From the NCBI RefSeq assembly GCF_007644105.1, contig NZ_VFAC01000004.1, positions 97,520 to 161,519 on the forward strand: DNA of 64,000 bases. The letters are read 5' to 3'. Under the pieces are notes generated by a model. It had not been told where the DNA came from. It ran no database searches and was given only the letters and a program-made list of their open reading frames with translations. Numbering within the stretch: the first letter of the stretch is position 1; every line of letters starts with the position of its first letter. The translations under genes were made by a program, and so were the position numbers. Source of the stretch: Elioraea rosea (GTDB lineage: Bacteria > Pseudomonadota > Alphaproteobacteria > Acetobacterales > Acetobacteraceae). Below are positions 45,893 to 55,730 of the stretch, piece after piece.

Positions 45893-46354
45893 ATGCGCGA
45901 AGGGGGCGGCATCCGGATCGAATGGGGCCAGCTTGCGCTGGTCACCGCGCTGGCCGGGCTTGCCCTCGCCTACCTGATCGACGCGCGCTCGGTCTCTCTC
46001 TCGACGCAGAACCTGCTGCTGCTGCAGCCGACGGCGATCATCGTCCTGATCCTCTGGGCGGTGATCGCCTATGGCTGCATCAGGCGCGGCGAGACGGATG
46101 AAGGCCCCTCCAAGGCCGACTGGGCCGGTCGCGCGCGCGTTCTCGCCATGGTCGCCGCGTTCGGCGCGTTCATCTTCTCCCTCGAACGCATCGGCTATGA
46201 CATCGCGATGGCGCTGTTCGTCTGCGCCGGGCTATGGATCGGCGGCGAGAGGCGGCCGCTCGTGCTCGTCCTTTTCCCGCTGATCTTCACCGCCGCCGCG
46301 ATCCTCGGCTTCCGCGCGCTCGTGCCCTACCCGTTCCCCACAACCCTTCTCTAG
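45893..46354 (+). CDS. tctB: second TTT set, small permease TctB
   Basis: A 153-residue protein with four helices from ATG 45893. The first helix (LALVTALAGLALAYLIDAR) is followed by LLLLQPTAIIVLILWAVIAYG, then FGAFIFSLERIGYDIAMALFVCAGLWIGGERR, here given as its parts FGAFIFSLERIGYD and ALFVCAGLWIGG. YPFPTTLL at the end is typical. It lies between TctC and TctA, seven bases before the latter. Confidence 0.88.
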   Translation: MREGGGIRIEWGQLALVTALAGLALAYLIDARSVSLSTQNLLLLQPTAIIVLILWAVIAYGCIRRGETDEGPSKADWAGRARVLAMVAAFGAFIFSLERIGYDIAMALFVCAGLWIGGERRPLVLVLFPLIFTAAAILGFRALVPYPFPTTLL

Positions 46355-46361
46355 GCGCGCG

Positions 46362-47876
46362 ATGATCGATCTCGATGCAGCCGGCTCGGCCGTCGCCCTT
46401 CTCGCCGGCTCGCTCGATGCCTGGATCTGGGTGATTCCGGGGCTGCTCATCGGCCTCGTCTTCGGCGCGATGCCGGGCATCTCCGTGTCGATGGCGATGG
46501 CGCTCGTGCTGCCCGCGACGCTCTACATGGAGTTCCTGCCGGCGATCATCTTCCTCACCTCCGTGTACACCGGCGCTGGCTTCGGAGGGTCGGTGCCCGC
46601 CGTGCTGATGAACATCCCCGGCACGTCCTCGGCGGTCGCGACGACGTTCGACGGCTACCCGATGGCGCGCGCGGGCAAGCACAACGAGGCGCTCGGCCTC
46701 GCCCTCGTTGCCTCCTGCCTCGGCGTGCTCGGCAGCTACATCGTGCTGTTCGTTCTCGTGCAGCCCCTCGCCGAGCTCGTGCTTCGCATCGGGCCGTTCG
46801 AGATGGCGGCGATCGCCATCTGGGGAATGATCCTGCTCGGCTCGCTCGGCGGAAAGTCGCTCAGCCGCGGCCTGTTCGCCGCAGGCATCGGCATCCTGAT
46901 CGGCACGGTCGGCATGAACACGGCCGGCTACCTGCGCGGCACGGCGAACATCCCCGAGCTGCTCGACGGCGTGCCGACGATTCCCGCAATGGTCGGGCTG
47001 CTGGCAGCGAGCCAGCTCTTCGGTCTCGTGAACACGCATTTCCTGGTGGAATCCGAGGAGGACCGGCAGATCAGCCTCCGCCGCATCATCGCGGGTGGAA
47101 TGATGACCTTCCGCCACCCCGTCACCCTGATCCGCGGCTCGATGATCGGCGCGCTGGTCGGCGCCGCGCCGGGCGTCGGCTCCTCGATCTCGAACCTTCT
47201 CTCCTACGCGGAGGCGCGCCGCGCCTCGAAGGACCGCGACAGCTTCGGCAAGGGCAACCCCGAGGGCGTGATCGCTTCGGAGAGCGCGAACAGCTCTTCC
47301 GAAGGCGGCTCGATGGCGACGATGCTCGCGCTCGGCATCCCCGGCGGCGGCGCGACAGCGATCCTTCTCGCCGCGTTCGCGATGCACAACGTCGTCGGCG
47401 GGCCGCGCTTCATGGATCAGAACCGCGACATCGTCTACGCGATCATCCTGTCGAATTTCGCCCAGGCCGTGCTCCTGCTTTTCGTCGGCACGGGCTTCGT
47501 GTTCTGCGCCTCCGCCATCGTCCGGCTGCCGCTGCGCTTCCTCATCCCCTGCGTGCTCGTGATGGCGACGATGGGCTCGTTCGCGATCGAGGGCTCGATC
47601 GCGGGGCCGGCGACGCTCTTCGTCTTCGCCGTGCTCGGCTGGCTCATGTCGTCGGCGGGCTATCCCGTCGCCGCGGTCGTGGTCGGGCTGCTTCTGGGGC
47701 GGCTGATCGAAACCGAGATGCTCCGCGCCTGGCAGCTCGCCGGCGGCGACCCGGCGGAGGTGCTGAACCACCCTGCCGCCATCGGCATCATCCTTCTGAT
47801 GTGCCTGTCTCTCGGCGTCTCGGCGTGGCAGGAACGCAGGCGCCGCCGCGCGAAGGATCTCATCGGCGTGGGCTGA
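46362..47876 (+). CDS. tctA: second TTT set, large permease TctA
   Basis: A 504-residue permease with about twelve helices. Family blocks are GLVFGAMPGISVSMAMALVLP, VPAVLMNIPGTSSAVATTFDG, VGAAPGVGSSISNLLSY and LGIPGGGATAILLAAF. The LIPCVLVMATMGSFAIEGS stretch lies near the C-terminal third. It is only distantly similar by eye to the TctA at 34803-36263, so the two sets are not a recent duplication. It is followed 16 bases later by an NHL-repeat gene. Confidence 0.93.
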   Translation: MIDLDAAGSAVALLAGSLDAWIWVIPGLLIGLVFGAMPGISVSMAMALVLPATLYMEFLPAIIFLTSVYTGAGFGGSVPAVLMNIPGTSSAVATTFDGYPMARAGKHNEALGLALVASCLGVLGSYIVLFVLVQPLAELVLRIGPFEMAAIAIWGMILLGSLGGKSLSRGLFAAGIGILIGTVGMNTAGYLRGTANIPELLDGVPTIPAMVGLLAASQLFGLVNTHFLVESEEDRQISLRRIIAGGMMTFRHPVTLIRGSMIGALVGAAPGVGSSISNLLSYAEARRASKDRDSFGKGNPEGVIASESANSSSEGGSMATMLALGIPGGGATAILLAAFAMHNVVGGPRFMDQNRDIVYAIILSNFAQAVLLLFVGTGFVFCASAIVRLPLRFLIPCVLVMATMGSFAIEGSIAGPATLFVFAVLGWLMSSAGYPVAAVVVGLLLGRLIETEMLRAWQLAGGDPAEVLNHPAAIGIILLMCLSLGVSAWQERRRRRAKDLIGVG

Positions 47877-47892
47877 CCGGAAGAAGAGGCAG

Positions 47893-48741
47893 ATGCCGCG
47901 CCATGAGCTGATCGTCGCACTCGGAGAGATCCACTACCGCGTCGAGCGCCCCTGGGGCGACGTCCCCTCCGGCGCGGGGGTGCCGAGCGACGTCGCCTGC
48001 GCGGCCGACGGCACGGTGTTCTGCCAGCTTCGCCAGGATCCCTCTGTCGGCCCCGCGGGCCCGGCCGTCGTGGTGCTCGCCCCCGATGGGCGGCGCCTCG
48101 ATGCCTGGGGCGGCGACGACGTGGCCGACGGGCACATGCTGTCGGTCCATCCCGACGGCCGGGTGTTCGTGGTCGATCGCGACGCGCACGAGATCATCGT
48201 ATTCGACCGGGCAGGCAAGCGCCTCGGCGGCCTCGGCGCGCGGCACCGCCCGGGCGAGCCGTTCAACGCGCCCTGCGACGTCGCCTTCGGGCCGGACGGC
48301 TCGATCTACATCGCTGACGGCTACGGAGCCTCGGTCGTGCATCGCTTCACGGCCGAGGGCACGCCGCTCGGGCGCTGGGGCGAGCCGGGGGAGGGACCGG
48401 GCCAGTTCACCACGCCGCACGGCATCTGGGTTCTGGGCGATGGCCGCGTGACGGTCGCAGACCGCGAGAACAACCGCGTCCAGGTGTTCGATGCCTCGGG
48501 GCGGTGGCTTGCGGACTGGCGCGACCACCACAAGCCGATGTCGGTGCACGGCGCGCCAGGCGGCGGGCTCTACGTGACAGACCAGGTGCCGAGGCTCTCG
48601 CTGGTCGATGGCACCGGCGCGCTCCTCGGCCGCTGCCGCCCGGTGCTGAACGGCGCGCACGGCATGTGGGCCGCGCCGGACGGGGCGATCCTGCTCAGCG
48701 AGCAGAACCCGCCCCGCCTGACGCGGCTCGTACCCGTCTAG
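47893..48741 (+). CDS. NHL-repeat beta-propeller protein
   Basis: A 282-residue protein made of about five to six blade repeats, each ending in patterns such as DGRVFVVDRDAHEIIVFD, DGSIYIADGYGASVVHRF and DGRVTVADRENNRVQVFD. Such propellers are annotated as peptidyl-alpha-hydroxyglycine lyase-like or six-bladed propeller proteins; no catalytic residues can be assigned. There is no signal peptide. As last gene of the second TTT operon it may hydrolyse a lactone or bind the imported compound. Its stop shares CTAG with the converging PEP-CTERM-like gene. Confidence 0.82.
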   Translation: MPRHELIVALGEIHYRVERPWGDVPSGAGVPSDVACAADGTVFCQLRQDPSVGPAGPAVVVLAPDGRRLDAWGGDDVADGHMLSVHPDGRVFVVDRDAHEIIVFDRAGKRLGGLGARHRPGEPFNAPCDVAFGPDGSIYIADGYGASVVHRFTAEGTPLGRWGEPGEGPGQFTTPHGIWVLGDGRVTVADRENNRVQVFDASGRWLADWRDHHKPMSVHGAPGGGLYVTDQVPRLSLVDGTGALLGRCRPVLNGAHGMWAAPDGAILLSEQNPPRLTRLVPV

Positions 48742-49229
48742 GCAGCCTGGCGCCGCCCCGCGGCCACGCCGATCATGCCCAGCGCAGCAAGCAGGAGCGC
48801 AGCGCTCGCCGGCTCTTGCACCGGGACGCGGGCGATATAGACCCCCGCCCAGCTCGCCTCCTCGTCGGCCATGCTGACGCTGATGACGAAGTTGCCGTCG
48901 CGGAAACCGTCACGCTCGAGAGCGATCGAGGTGATCGGCAGGCCCGCCGCCTCGGGATCGACGAGTTCGCCGAGCATGCCCTCGGCGAGGAGCTCGGACG
49001 GGCTCGCGCCGTTCGCGAAGTCGAAGAACAGCGCGGTGAGCGCCTCCTCACCCGCCTCGGCAGGCTTGAGCGCCTCGGCGGGGCAGGCCAGTGTCACCGT
49101 CCGTGTCTCCGTGCCCCATGCAACCCGGAAGGCCAGGCGTCGCCCGTCGAACGAGAGCGGTTCGCCGATGCGGTTCAGCGACGTTCCGGAGCCGTTCACC
49201 GCACCGGGGATGGTCTCGCCGAACGACAC
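48738..49229 (-). CDS. PEP-CTERM-like protein lacking a clear signal peptide
   Basis: A 163-residue protein from GTG 49229. The C-terminus reads VQEPASAALLLAALG followed by more hydrophobic residues and GRR, the three-part layout of PEP-CTERM sorting tails, with VQEP instead of VPEP. The body is acidic with a beta-rich look (RTVTLACPAEALKPAEAGEE, FFDFANGASPSELLAEGMLG). The open frame continues upstream but has no better start and no signal peptide, so the N-terminus may be lost or wrongly placed. Exosortase was not seen in the window. Confidence 0.6.
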   Translation of the reverse strand: MSFGETIPGAVNGSGTSLNRIGEPLSFDGRRLAFRVAWGTETRTVTLACPAEALKPAEAGEEALTALFFDFANGASPSELLAEGMLGELVDPEAAGLPITSIALERDGFRDGNFVISVSMADEEASWAGVYIARVPVQEPASAALLLAALGMIGVAAGRRQAA

Positions 49230-49285
49230 CAGCGTCGAGAGACCTGGCTGCCCGACGCGCGCGAGGCCGCCGCGCAGGGCGGCAC

Positions 49286-49678
49286 TCAGCGGACGGGCCC
49301 GCCCCGTCCCGGGCCAGGCGCAGGGCCAGTGCCTGGGCCTGGGCCAGGGCCAGGGCCCGCTGCTCCGCCAGGCCCGCGTCCCGGTCCCGGCCCACGCCCG
49401 CCGGCGCCCCGTTGCGCCCTATCCCGCGCCGTCAACGTCTGGCCGCGCTGGTCGGGCGTCATGGCATTCCACCGCTGGCGGATCGCCCCATCGTCGAGAT
49501 CGGGCGAGTCCTGCCGGAACGCGTTCTGGACGCGCTCTCGGGCTCCAGGCGGAAGATCGTCGAAATCCTGCCCGAGCATCTGCTCATGGCGTGCGCCCAC
49601 CTGCGCTGGCGGCTGCTGGGCGAAGGCCAGCCCCGGCAGCGCTGCGAAGGCCAGGGCGAGAACAGCTCTGCGGTGCAT
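49286..49678 (-). CDS. secreted protein with Gly/Pro-rich tail, unknown function
   Basis: A 130-residue protein with a clean signal peptide (HRRAVLALAFAALPGLAFAQ). The middle carries DFDDLPPGARERVQNAFRQ and QRWNAMTPDQRGQTL, repeated helical units resembling DUF3106-type periplasmic proteins. The last 45 residues are a Gly-Pro-Gly-Arg low-complexity tail coded by a DNA repeat. The tail length may vary between strains. Function is unknown. Confidence 0.6.
   Translation of the reverse strand: MHRRAVLALAFAALPGLAFAQQPPAQVGARHEQMLGQDFDDLPPGARERVQNAFRQDSPDLDDGAIRQRWNAMTPDQRGQTLTARDRAQRGAGGRGPGPGRGPGGAAGPGPGPGPGTGPAPGPGRGGPVR
49300..49400. repeat. low-complexity GGGCCTGGGCCAGGGCC tract
   Basis: Imperfect short repeats of GGGCCAGGGCC / GGGCCTGGGCC units encode the Gly-Pro tail of the minus-strand secreted protein. 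The tract is prone to slippage and assembly error. Confidence 0.7.
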
Positions 49679-49789
49679 CGTTCGAACTCCTCTCCAGGCC
49701 GCAACGAAACGTGCAGCATCATGGATAGGCCGTCGGCACGTGGAACGGATTGATCGGGATCAACCCTGGGCAGACTGTGTCCGAAGCAC

Positions 49790-51598
<1,809 letters not shown>

Positions 51599-51630
51599 GG
51601 CGGCTCTCTACGCCAGCGAGGCCGCCAGGG

Positions 51631-52284
51631 CTACAGGCCGCAGGCGGCGAGCGCGGCCCGCATGTGCGGCGGCACCGGCGCCTCGGCCCGGATCTCCGGC
51701 CGCCCGTCCCAGCCCGGTATCACGATGGCGCGCGCGAGAAGCTGCAGCCCCTCCGGCGCGGCGCGGCCGTACAGCGCGTCGCCGAGGATCGGGAAACCGG
51801 AGGCGGCGCAATGGATGCGAAGCTGGTGCGTCCGCCCCGTCTGCGGCGAGAGCTCGAGCCACGTCGTGCCCGCGCCGCGGCCGAGCACGCGGAACCGCGT
51901 TACGGCAGGCAGGCCGGCAGGGTCGGGCCGCATGCGCCAGCCGCGTTCGCGCGAGCTCACCTTGGCGAGGGAGAGGTCGATCACGCCCTCCTCCGCCTCG
52001 GGTCCGCCCTGCACCACCGCCCAGTAGGTCTTGCCCACGCGCCCTTCCGCGAAGAGCCGGCCGAGCGCGGCGAGCGCGGGCTTGGTGCGGCCGAGCACGA
52101 GGCAGCCTGCGGTGTCGGCATCGAGCCTGTGGGCGGGCTCCGGCCGGTGCCGCTTGCCCTCGCGCAGCGCCTCGAGACCATCCTCCACCGAGGCGCGCGC
52201 CCGGGGGCCGCGATGCGTCGGCAGCCCGGCCGGCTTGTCGATCACCAGCACCGCCTCGTCGCGGTGCAGGATCACGGGTTTCAC
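51631..52284 (-). CDS. RluA family pseudouridine synthase
   Basis: A 217-residue RNA pseudouridine synthase without an S4 domain. VLVIDKPAGLPTHRGP opens it. The catalytic Asp is in HRLDADTAGCLVLGRT, where the usual T-S-G is T-A-G. The C-terminal half has TGRTHQLRIHCAASGFPILGD, the binding element of the family. It overlaps the cupin gene by four bases. Target (tRNA or rRNA uridine) cannot be told; the lack of S4 and small size fit a TruC/RluA-like enzyme. Confidence 0.88.
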   Translation of the reverse strand: MKPVILHRDEAVLVIDKPAGLPTHRGPRARASVEDGLEALREGKRHRPEPAHRLDADTAGCLVLGRTKPALAALGRLFAEGRVGKTYWAVVQGGPEAEEGVIDLSLAKVSSRERGWRMRPDPAGLPAVTRFRVLGRGAGTTWLELSPQTGRTHQLRIHCAASGFPILGDALYGRAAPEGLQLLARAIVIPGWDGRPEIRAEAPVPPHMRAALAACGL

Positions 52285-52748
52285 CAGGCTGTGCCGTCCT
52301 TCCTGAGGAAGCGGCGGCGGCCATCCCGCCCTGGCGCAAGGTGGAGGTCGACGTCGGGATAGGCGCAGACATCGCTGTCCCTGGCCTTGGTTCCAACGAC
52401 GAGGAACACCGCGTCAACTTCCGTGCGGTTGACGAGACAGTGCGCGTCCCCGGTGTCGCACGGAAACCCCACGACCATGCCGGGAGTCATCGGCTGCTCG
52501 CCGTCATTCGTGATCAGCGTCGGCGTGCCCTCAAGCACCATCACGAACTCGTCCTCCGCGCTGTGGGCGTGGCGAAGGCTGCTCGCCGCACCCGGCGCTA
52601 GGCGGACAAGGTTGACGCCGAACTGCGTCAGCGAGAACGCATCGCCGAGCCGGCGCGAGAAACGCCCCGCGACCGCCGCATGGAACGGCGCTGGGTATGA
52701 GGTGCCGCCCCTTTCCTCGATCTCGTGCGTGTCGACGGCGCGCGCCAT
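52281..52748 (-). CDS. cupin domain protein
   Basis: A 155-residue single-cupin protein. The first cupin motif shows SSLRHAHSAEDEFVMVLEG (two His and Glu as metal ligands) and the second DTGDAHCLVNRTEVDAVFLVVG with a further His. The sequence resembles metal-binding cupins linked to small-molecule metabolism or signalling. It lies between the quinone oxidoreductase and pseudouridine synthase genes, overlapping the latter by four bases. Substrate unknown. Confidence 0.85.
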   Translation of the reverse strand: MARAVDTHEIEERGGTSYPAPFHAAVAGRFSRRLGDAFSLTQFGVNLVRLAPGAASSLRHAHSAEDEFVMVLEGTPTLITNDGEQPMTPGMVVGFPCDTGDAHCLVNRTEVDAVFLVVGTKARDSDVCAYPDVDLHLAPGRDGRRRFLRKDGTAW

Positions 52749-52761
52749 CTCCCCCTCCCTC

Positions 52762-53739
52762 TCAGGGCATCAGCAGCGTCGAGCCTGTGGTCCGCCGCGC
52801 CTCGAGCGCGCGATGCGCCTCCGCCGCGTCCTTCAGCGGGAAGCGCTGGTTCACCTCGATCTTGACCGCGCCCTTCTGCACCACGTCGAACAGCGCCGAG
52901 GCGCTGCCGGCGAGTTCATCGCGCTTGGCGGTGTAGGTTGCGAGCGTCGGGCGCGTGACGTAGAGCGACCCCTTGGCCGCGAGAATGCCGAGTTCGAACG
53001 GCGGCACGGGGCCGGAGGCGTTGCCGAACACGACGAGCATGCCGTAGGGCGCGAGGCAGTCGAGCGACTTCATGAACGTGTCGCGCCCGACGCTGTCGTA
53101 CACCACCGGCAGCATCTTGCCGCCCGTGATCTCCTTCACCTTCGCCTGGAAATCCTCGCGCGTGTAGACGATCGGGTGGTCGCAGCCATGTGCGCGGGCA
53201 AGCGCGGCCTTCTCGTCCGACCCGACCGTGCCGATCACCGTGCAGCCGAGATGCTTGGCCCACTGGCACATGATGAGGCCGACGCCGCCCGCCGCTGCGT
53301 GGATCAGGATCGTCTGGCCCTTCTGCACCTTGAAGGTGCGGAGCAGCAGGTATTCGGCCGTCATGCCCTGAAGCATCATCGCCGCCGCCGTCTCGAAGCT
53401 GATCGCGTCGGGCAGCTTCACCAGGCGCTCGGCCTTGATCGTGCGGAACTCGGCATAGGCGCCGATCGGCGCGGTGGCGTAGGCGACACGGTCACCCGGT
53501 TTGATGTCGGTCACGCCCTCGCCGACGGCCTCGACCGTGCCCGCTCCCTCCATGCCGATCGTCGCCGGAAGCGAGGGGGGTTTGTAGAGGCCGGTGCGGA
53601 AATAGACGTCGATGTAGTTGAGCCCGACCGCCGCGTGGCGCACCAGCGCCTCGCCCGGGCCAGGGGAGGGAACCGGAACCTGCTCCCAGCGCAGCACCTC
53701 GGGGCCGCCATGCTCATGGATACGAATGGCGTGATGCAT
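52762..53739 (-). CDS. quinone oxidoreductase, zinc-free MDR (QOR) family
   Basis: A 325-residue NADPH-dependent enzyme of the zeta-crystallin type. It opens with the family start HHAIRIHEHGGPEVLRWE. NYIDVYFRTGLYK holds the QOR Tyr/Asp region, IGMEGAGTVEAVGEGV follows, and the coenzyme site is HAAAGGVGLIMCQWAKHLG. No zinc-binding Cys cluster of alcohol dehydrogenases is seen. It reduces quinones one electron at a time and may protect against electrophiles. It precedes the cupin gene. Confidence 0.9.
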   Translation of the reverse strand: MHHAIRIHEHGGPEVLRWEQVPVPSPGPGEALVRHAAVGLNYIDVYFRTGLYKPPSLPATIGMEGAGTVEAVGEGVTDIKPGDRVAYATAPIGAYAEFRTIKAERLVKLPDAISFETAAAMMLQGMTAEYLLLRTFKVQKGQTILIHAAAGGVGLIMCQWAKHLGCTVIGTVGSDEKAALARAHGCDHPIVYTREDFQAKVKEITGGKMLPVVYDSVGRDTFMKSLDCLAPYGMLVVFGNASGPVPPFELGILAAKGSLYVTRPTLATYTAKRDELAGSASALFDVVQKGAVKIEVNQRFPLKDAAEAHRALEARRTTGSTLLMP

Positions 53740-53785
53740 CGGTCGCTCCCGGTCTCTCTGTGTCGTCTCTAGCCTGGTTGCGGTG

Positions 53786-54259
53786 TCAGTGTGCCGGCGC
53801 TGCGAGGAGCGGTGCGTCGGCGTGCTCGTGGGCGAGGAGATAGCGCTTCGTATCCGCTCCCTCGCCGCCCGAATAGCCGCCGAGCGCGCCCGAGCCGACG
53901 ACCCTGTGGCAGGGAATGATGATCGGGATCGGGTTCGCGCCGCAGGCACCGCCCACGGCGCGGGCGGAGCTGCCGAGCGCGGCGGCGATCTCGCCGTAGC
54001 GCCGCGTCCGGCCTGGCGGGATCGCCAGCATCTCGTCCCACACCTTCCTCTGGAAGGCCGTTCCCGCGGGCGCAAGCGGCAGGTCGAACGCCGACCGGGG
54101 GTCGTCGAAATAGGCGTCGAGCTGGCGCCTGGCCCGCGCAAGCAGCGGCGTCGCCTCCGCCACGCCGGCGCCGCGCCCGAAGTCGAGCGCGACGATCCGC
54201 CCGTCCTCCTCGAAGACGGTGATCTCGCCGAGCGGTGAGTGCAGCGTCAGATGCGGCAC
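53786..54259 (-). CDS. ogt: methylated-DNA-protein cysteine methyltransferase
   Basis: Repairs O6-alkylguanine by transferring the alkyl group to its own Cys. About 157 residues from GTG 54259; longer starts would add an unrelated Ala/Arg-rich stretch. The N-terminal LHSPLGEITVFEEDGRIVALDFG domain is followed by FQRKVWDEMLAIPPGRTRRYGEIAAALG (given in parts: FQRKVWDEML and PPGRTRRYGEIAAALG). The active site is IPIIIPCHRVVGS. The overall size and lack of an AlkA/Ada part make it an Ogt-type enzyme. It diverges from the TfdA-like gene across a 196-base gap with no recognised motif. Confidence 0.88.
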   Translation of the reverse strand: MPHLTLHSPLGEITVFEEDGRIVALDFGRGAGVAEATPLLARARRQLDAYFDDPRSAFDLPLAPAGTAFQRKVWDEMLAIPPGRTRRYGEIAAALGSSARAVGGACGANPIPIIIPCHRVVGSGALGGYSGGEGADTKRYLLAHEHADAPLLAAPAH

Positions 54260-54455
54260 GACGATCCCATTATTGCGGGCCGCGGAAGGCAGGGCCGGCC
54301 ACGGCGGAGGGCGATTTCGCGCCGCAGCAGGCCGGGCGTCAAGCCACCCCCTGACCGGTCGGGCCATCGGGGGCTGATCGGCCGCCGCGCCCGCGCTAGC
54401 ATCGCCCAGGAAGCGCCTGCCCGGAGAGGGGCGCGCAAGGGAAGGGACGACACCC

Positions 54456-55343
54456 ATGGCCATCTCCATCGCAGCGATCGACCCCGCGCGGCCGGATTTC
54501 GCCGGCGAGGTCTCCGGCATCGACCTCGCCGCGCCGATCACCCCGGCCGATGCCGCCGCGATCGACGCAGGCATGGCACGGTTTGCCGTGCTCGTGTTCC
54601 GCGACCAGCGCATCACCGACGAGCAGCAGGTGGCATTCAGCCGCCATTTCGGCCCGCTCGAGGAAGCGACGGGCGACCTCCGGCCGGTGGCGGAGCGGCG
54701 CATCTCGATGGCGCTGAACGACATCTCGAACCTCGACCAGTCGGGCAAGGTGATGGCGCGGGATGACCGCCGCCGGCTGTTCAGCCTCGGCAACATGCTC
54801 TGGCACTCGGATTCGAGCTTCAAGGCGGCCCCAGCGCGCTACTCGCTCCTTTCGGCCCGCGTGATTCCCGGCGCGGGAGGCAATACGGAGTTCGCCGACA
54901 TGCGCGCCGCCTATGACGCACTCGACGACGAGACCAAGGCGATGATCCAGGACCTCGTCTGCGAGCACAGCCAGATCTATTCGCGCGGCGCGCTCGGCTT
55001 CACCGAGTTCACCGAGCAGGAGATGCGGCAATGCGCCCCGGTGAAGCAGCGCCTGGTGCGCCGCCACCCCGTTTCGGGCAGGAAGAGCCTGTTCCTCTCT
55101 GCCCATATCGGCGCGATCGACGGCATGCCGGTTCCCGAGGCGCGCATGCTGATCCGCGACCTGACGGAGCATGCGACGCAGCGCGAGTTCGTCTACGCGC
55201 ATGTCTGGCGGCCCTTCGACCTCGTGATGTGGGATAACCGCGCGACTATGCATCGCGCCCGCCGCTACGACGCGACGCAGGTGCGCGACATGCGGCGCAC
55301 CACCGTGTCCGACGAGGTCTCGACGCTCGAACAGGTCGCCTGA
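54456..55343 (+). CDS. TauD/TfdA family Fe(II)/2-oxoglutarate dioxygenase
   Basis: A 295-residue 2-oxoglutarate-dependent oxygenase. Iron ligands are the His and Asp of LWHSDSSFK and the His of MHRARRYDA; the Arg that binds 2-oxoglutarate is in MRRTTVSD. HSDSSF and the ARVIPGAGGNTEFADMRAAYD block place it nearer to TfdA (2,4-D oxygenase) than to TauD (taurine), so an aryloxy or related carboxylate may be the substrate. The gene precedes the heme operon by 113 bases, and a repeat-like palindrome with a GGGCCCCTTCTTC core lies in that gap. Confidence 0.9.
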   Translation: MAISIAAIDPARPDFAGEVSGIDLAAPITPADAAAIDAGMARFAVLVFRDQRITDEQQVAFSRHFGPLEEATGDLRPVAERRISMALNDISNLDQSGKVMARDDRRRLFSLGNMLWHSDSSFKAAPARYSLLSARVIPGAGGNTEFADMRAAYDALDDETKAMIQDLVCEHSQIYSRGALGFTEFTEQEMRQCAPVKQRLVRRHPVSGRKSLFLSAHIGAIDGMPVPEARMLIRDLTEHATQREFVYAHVWRPFDLVMWDNRATMHRARRYDATQVRDMRRTTVSDEVSTLEQVA

Positions 55344-55421
55344 ACACATCCGGCTGACTCACCGGCGCAGGGGGGCGTGCCCAGCGCGGGCCCCTTCTTC
55401 CTGGGCGGCGCAAATCTGCAA

Positions 55422-55450
55422 TTGCGAGTCACTCGCAAATCGGCTAACAC
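55422..55450 (+). promoter_or_regulatory. Fur-like box with overlapping promoter for the heme operon
   Basis: TTGCGAGTCACTCGCAA (55422-55438) is a perfect 17-base palindrome close to alphaproteobacterial Fur/Irr boxes. A -35-like TTGCGA (55422-55427) and -10-like TAACAC (55445-55450) are spaced by 17 bases, so the operator covers the promoter. The centre also contains GAGTC, a CcrM methylation site (GANTC). Transcription would start near the hemP GTG, implying a leaderless mRNA. Confidence 0.65.
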
Positions 55451-55456
55451 GCGCTC

Positions 55457-55630
55457 GTGACCGGTACCGAGACGCCTTCCCCTGAGCCGCGCGAGACCGC
55501 GGCGGTGGCTGCACCGCGCGTGAGCACCACAACGCTGTTCGAGGGACGGGCCGAACTCGAGATCGATCACCGGGGAGAGATCTACCGCCTGCGCATTACC
55601 CGCACGGGAAAGCTCATCCTGACGAAGTAG
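55457..55630 (+). CDS. hemP: hemin uptake protein HemP
   Basis: A 57-residue protein with the HemP signature in its C-terminal half: TTLFEGRAELEIDHRGEIYR followed by LRITRTGKLILTK. HemP genes stand at the head of heme uptake operons and support their expression. The start is GTG 55457 without any ribosome site; an internal GTG at 55520 would leave only the conserved core. A hairpin follows the stop, then the heme receptor gene. It is short enough to be easily missed. Confidence 0.85.
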   Translation: MTGTETPSPEPRETAAVAAPRVSTTTLFEGRAELEIDHRGEIYRLRITRTGKLILTK

Positions 55631-55670
55631 CCGGTGCCTCCCGGGGAGGCGCCAGCCAGCCAGCCACCGG
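55631..55670 (+). terminator. hairpin between hemP and the receptor gene (possible attenuator)
   Basis: CCGGTG (55631-55636) pairs with CACCGG (55665-55670), and inside it GCCTCC pairs with GGAGGC (55636-55650). It begins right at the hemP stop. Since the operon continues, it may be a partial terminator or mRNA-stability element. GCCAGCCAGCCAGCC repeats lie nearby. Confidence 0.5.
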
Positions 55671-55730
55671 CCCCGCGCCGGCAGCCAGCCAGCCCATCGC
55701 AAACGACCATCGCGAAGGAGTGGCCGGCCC

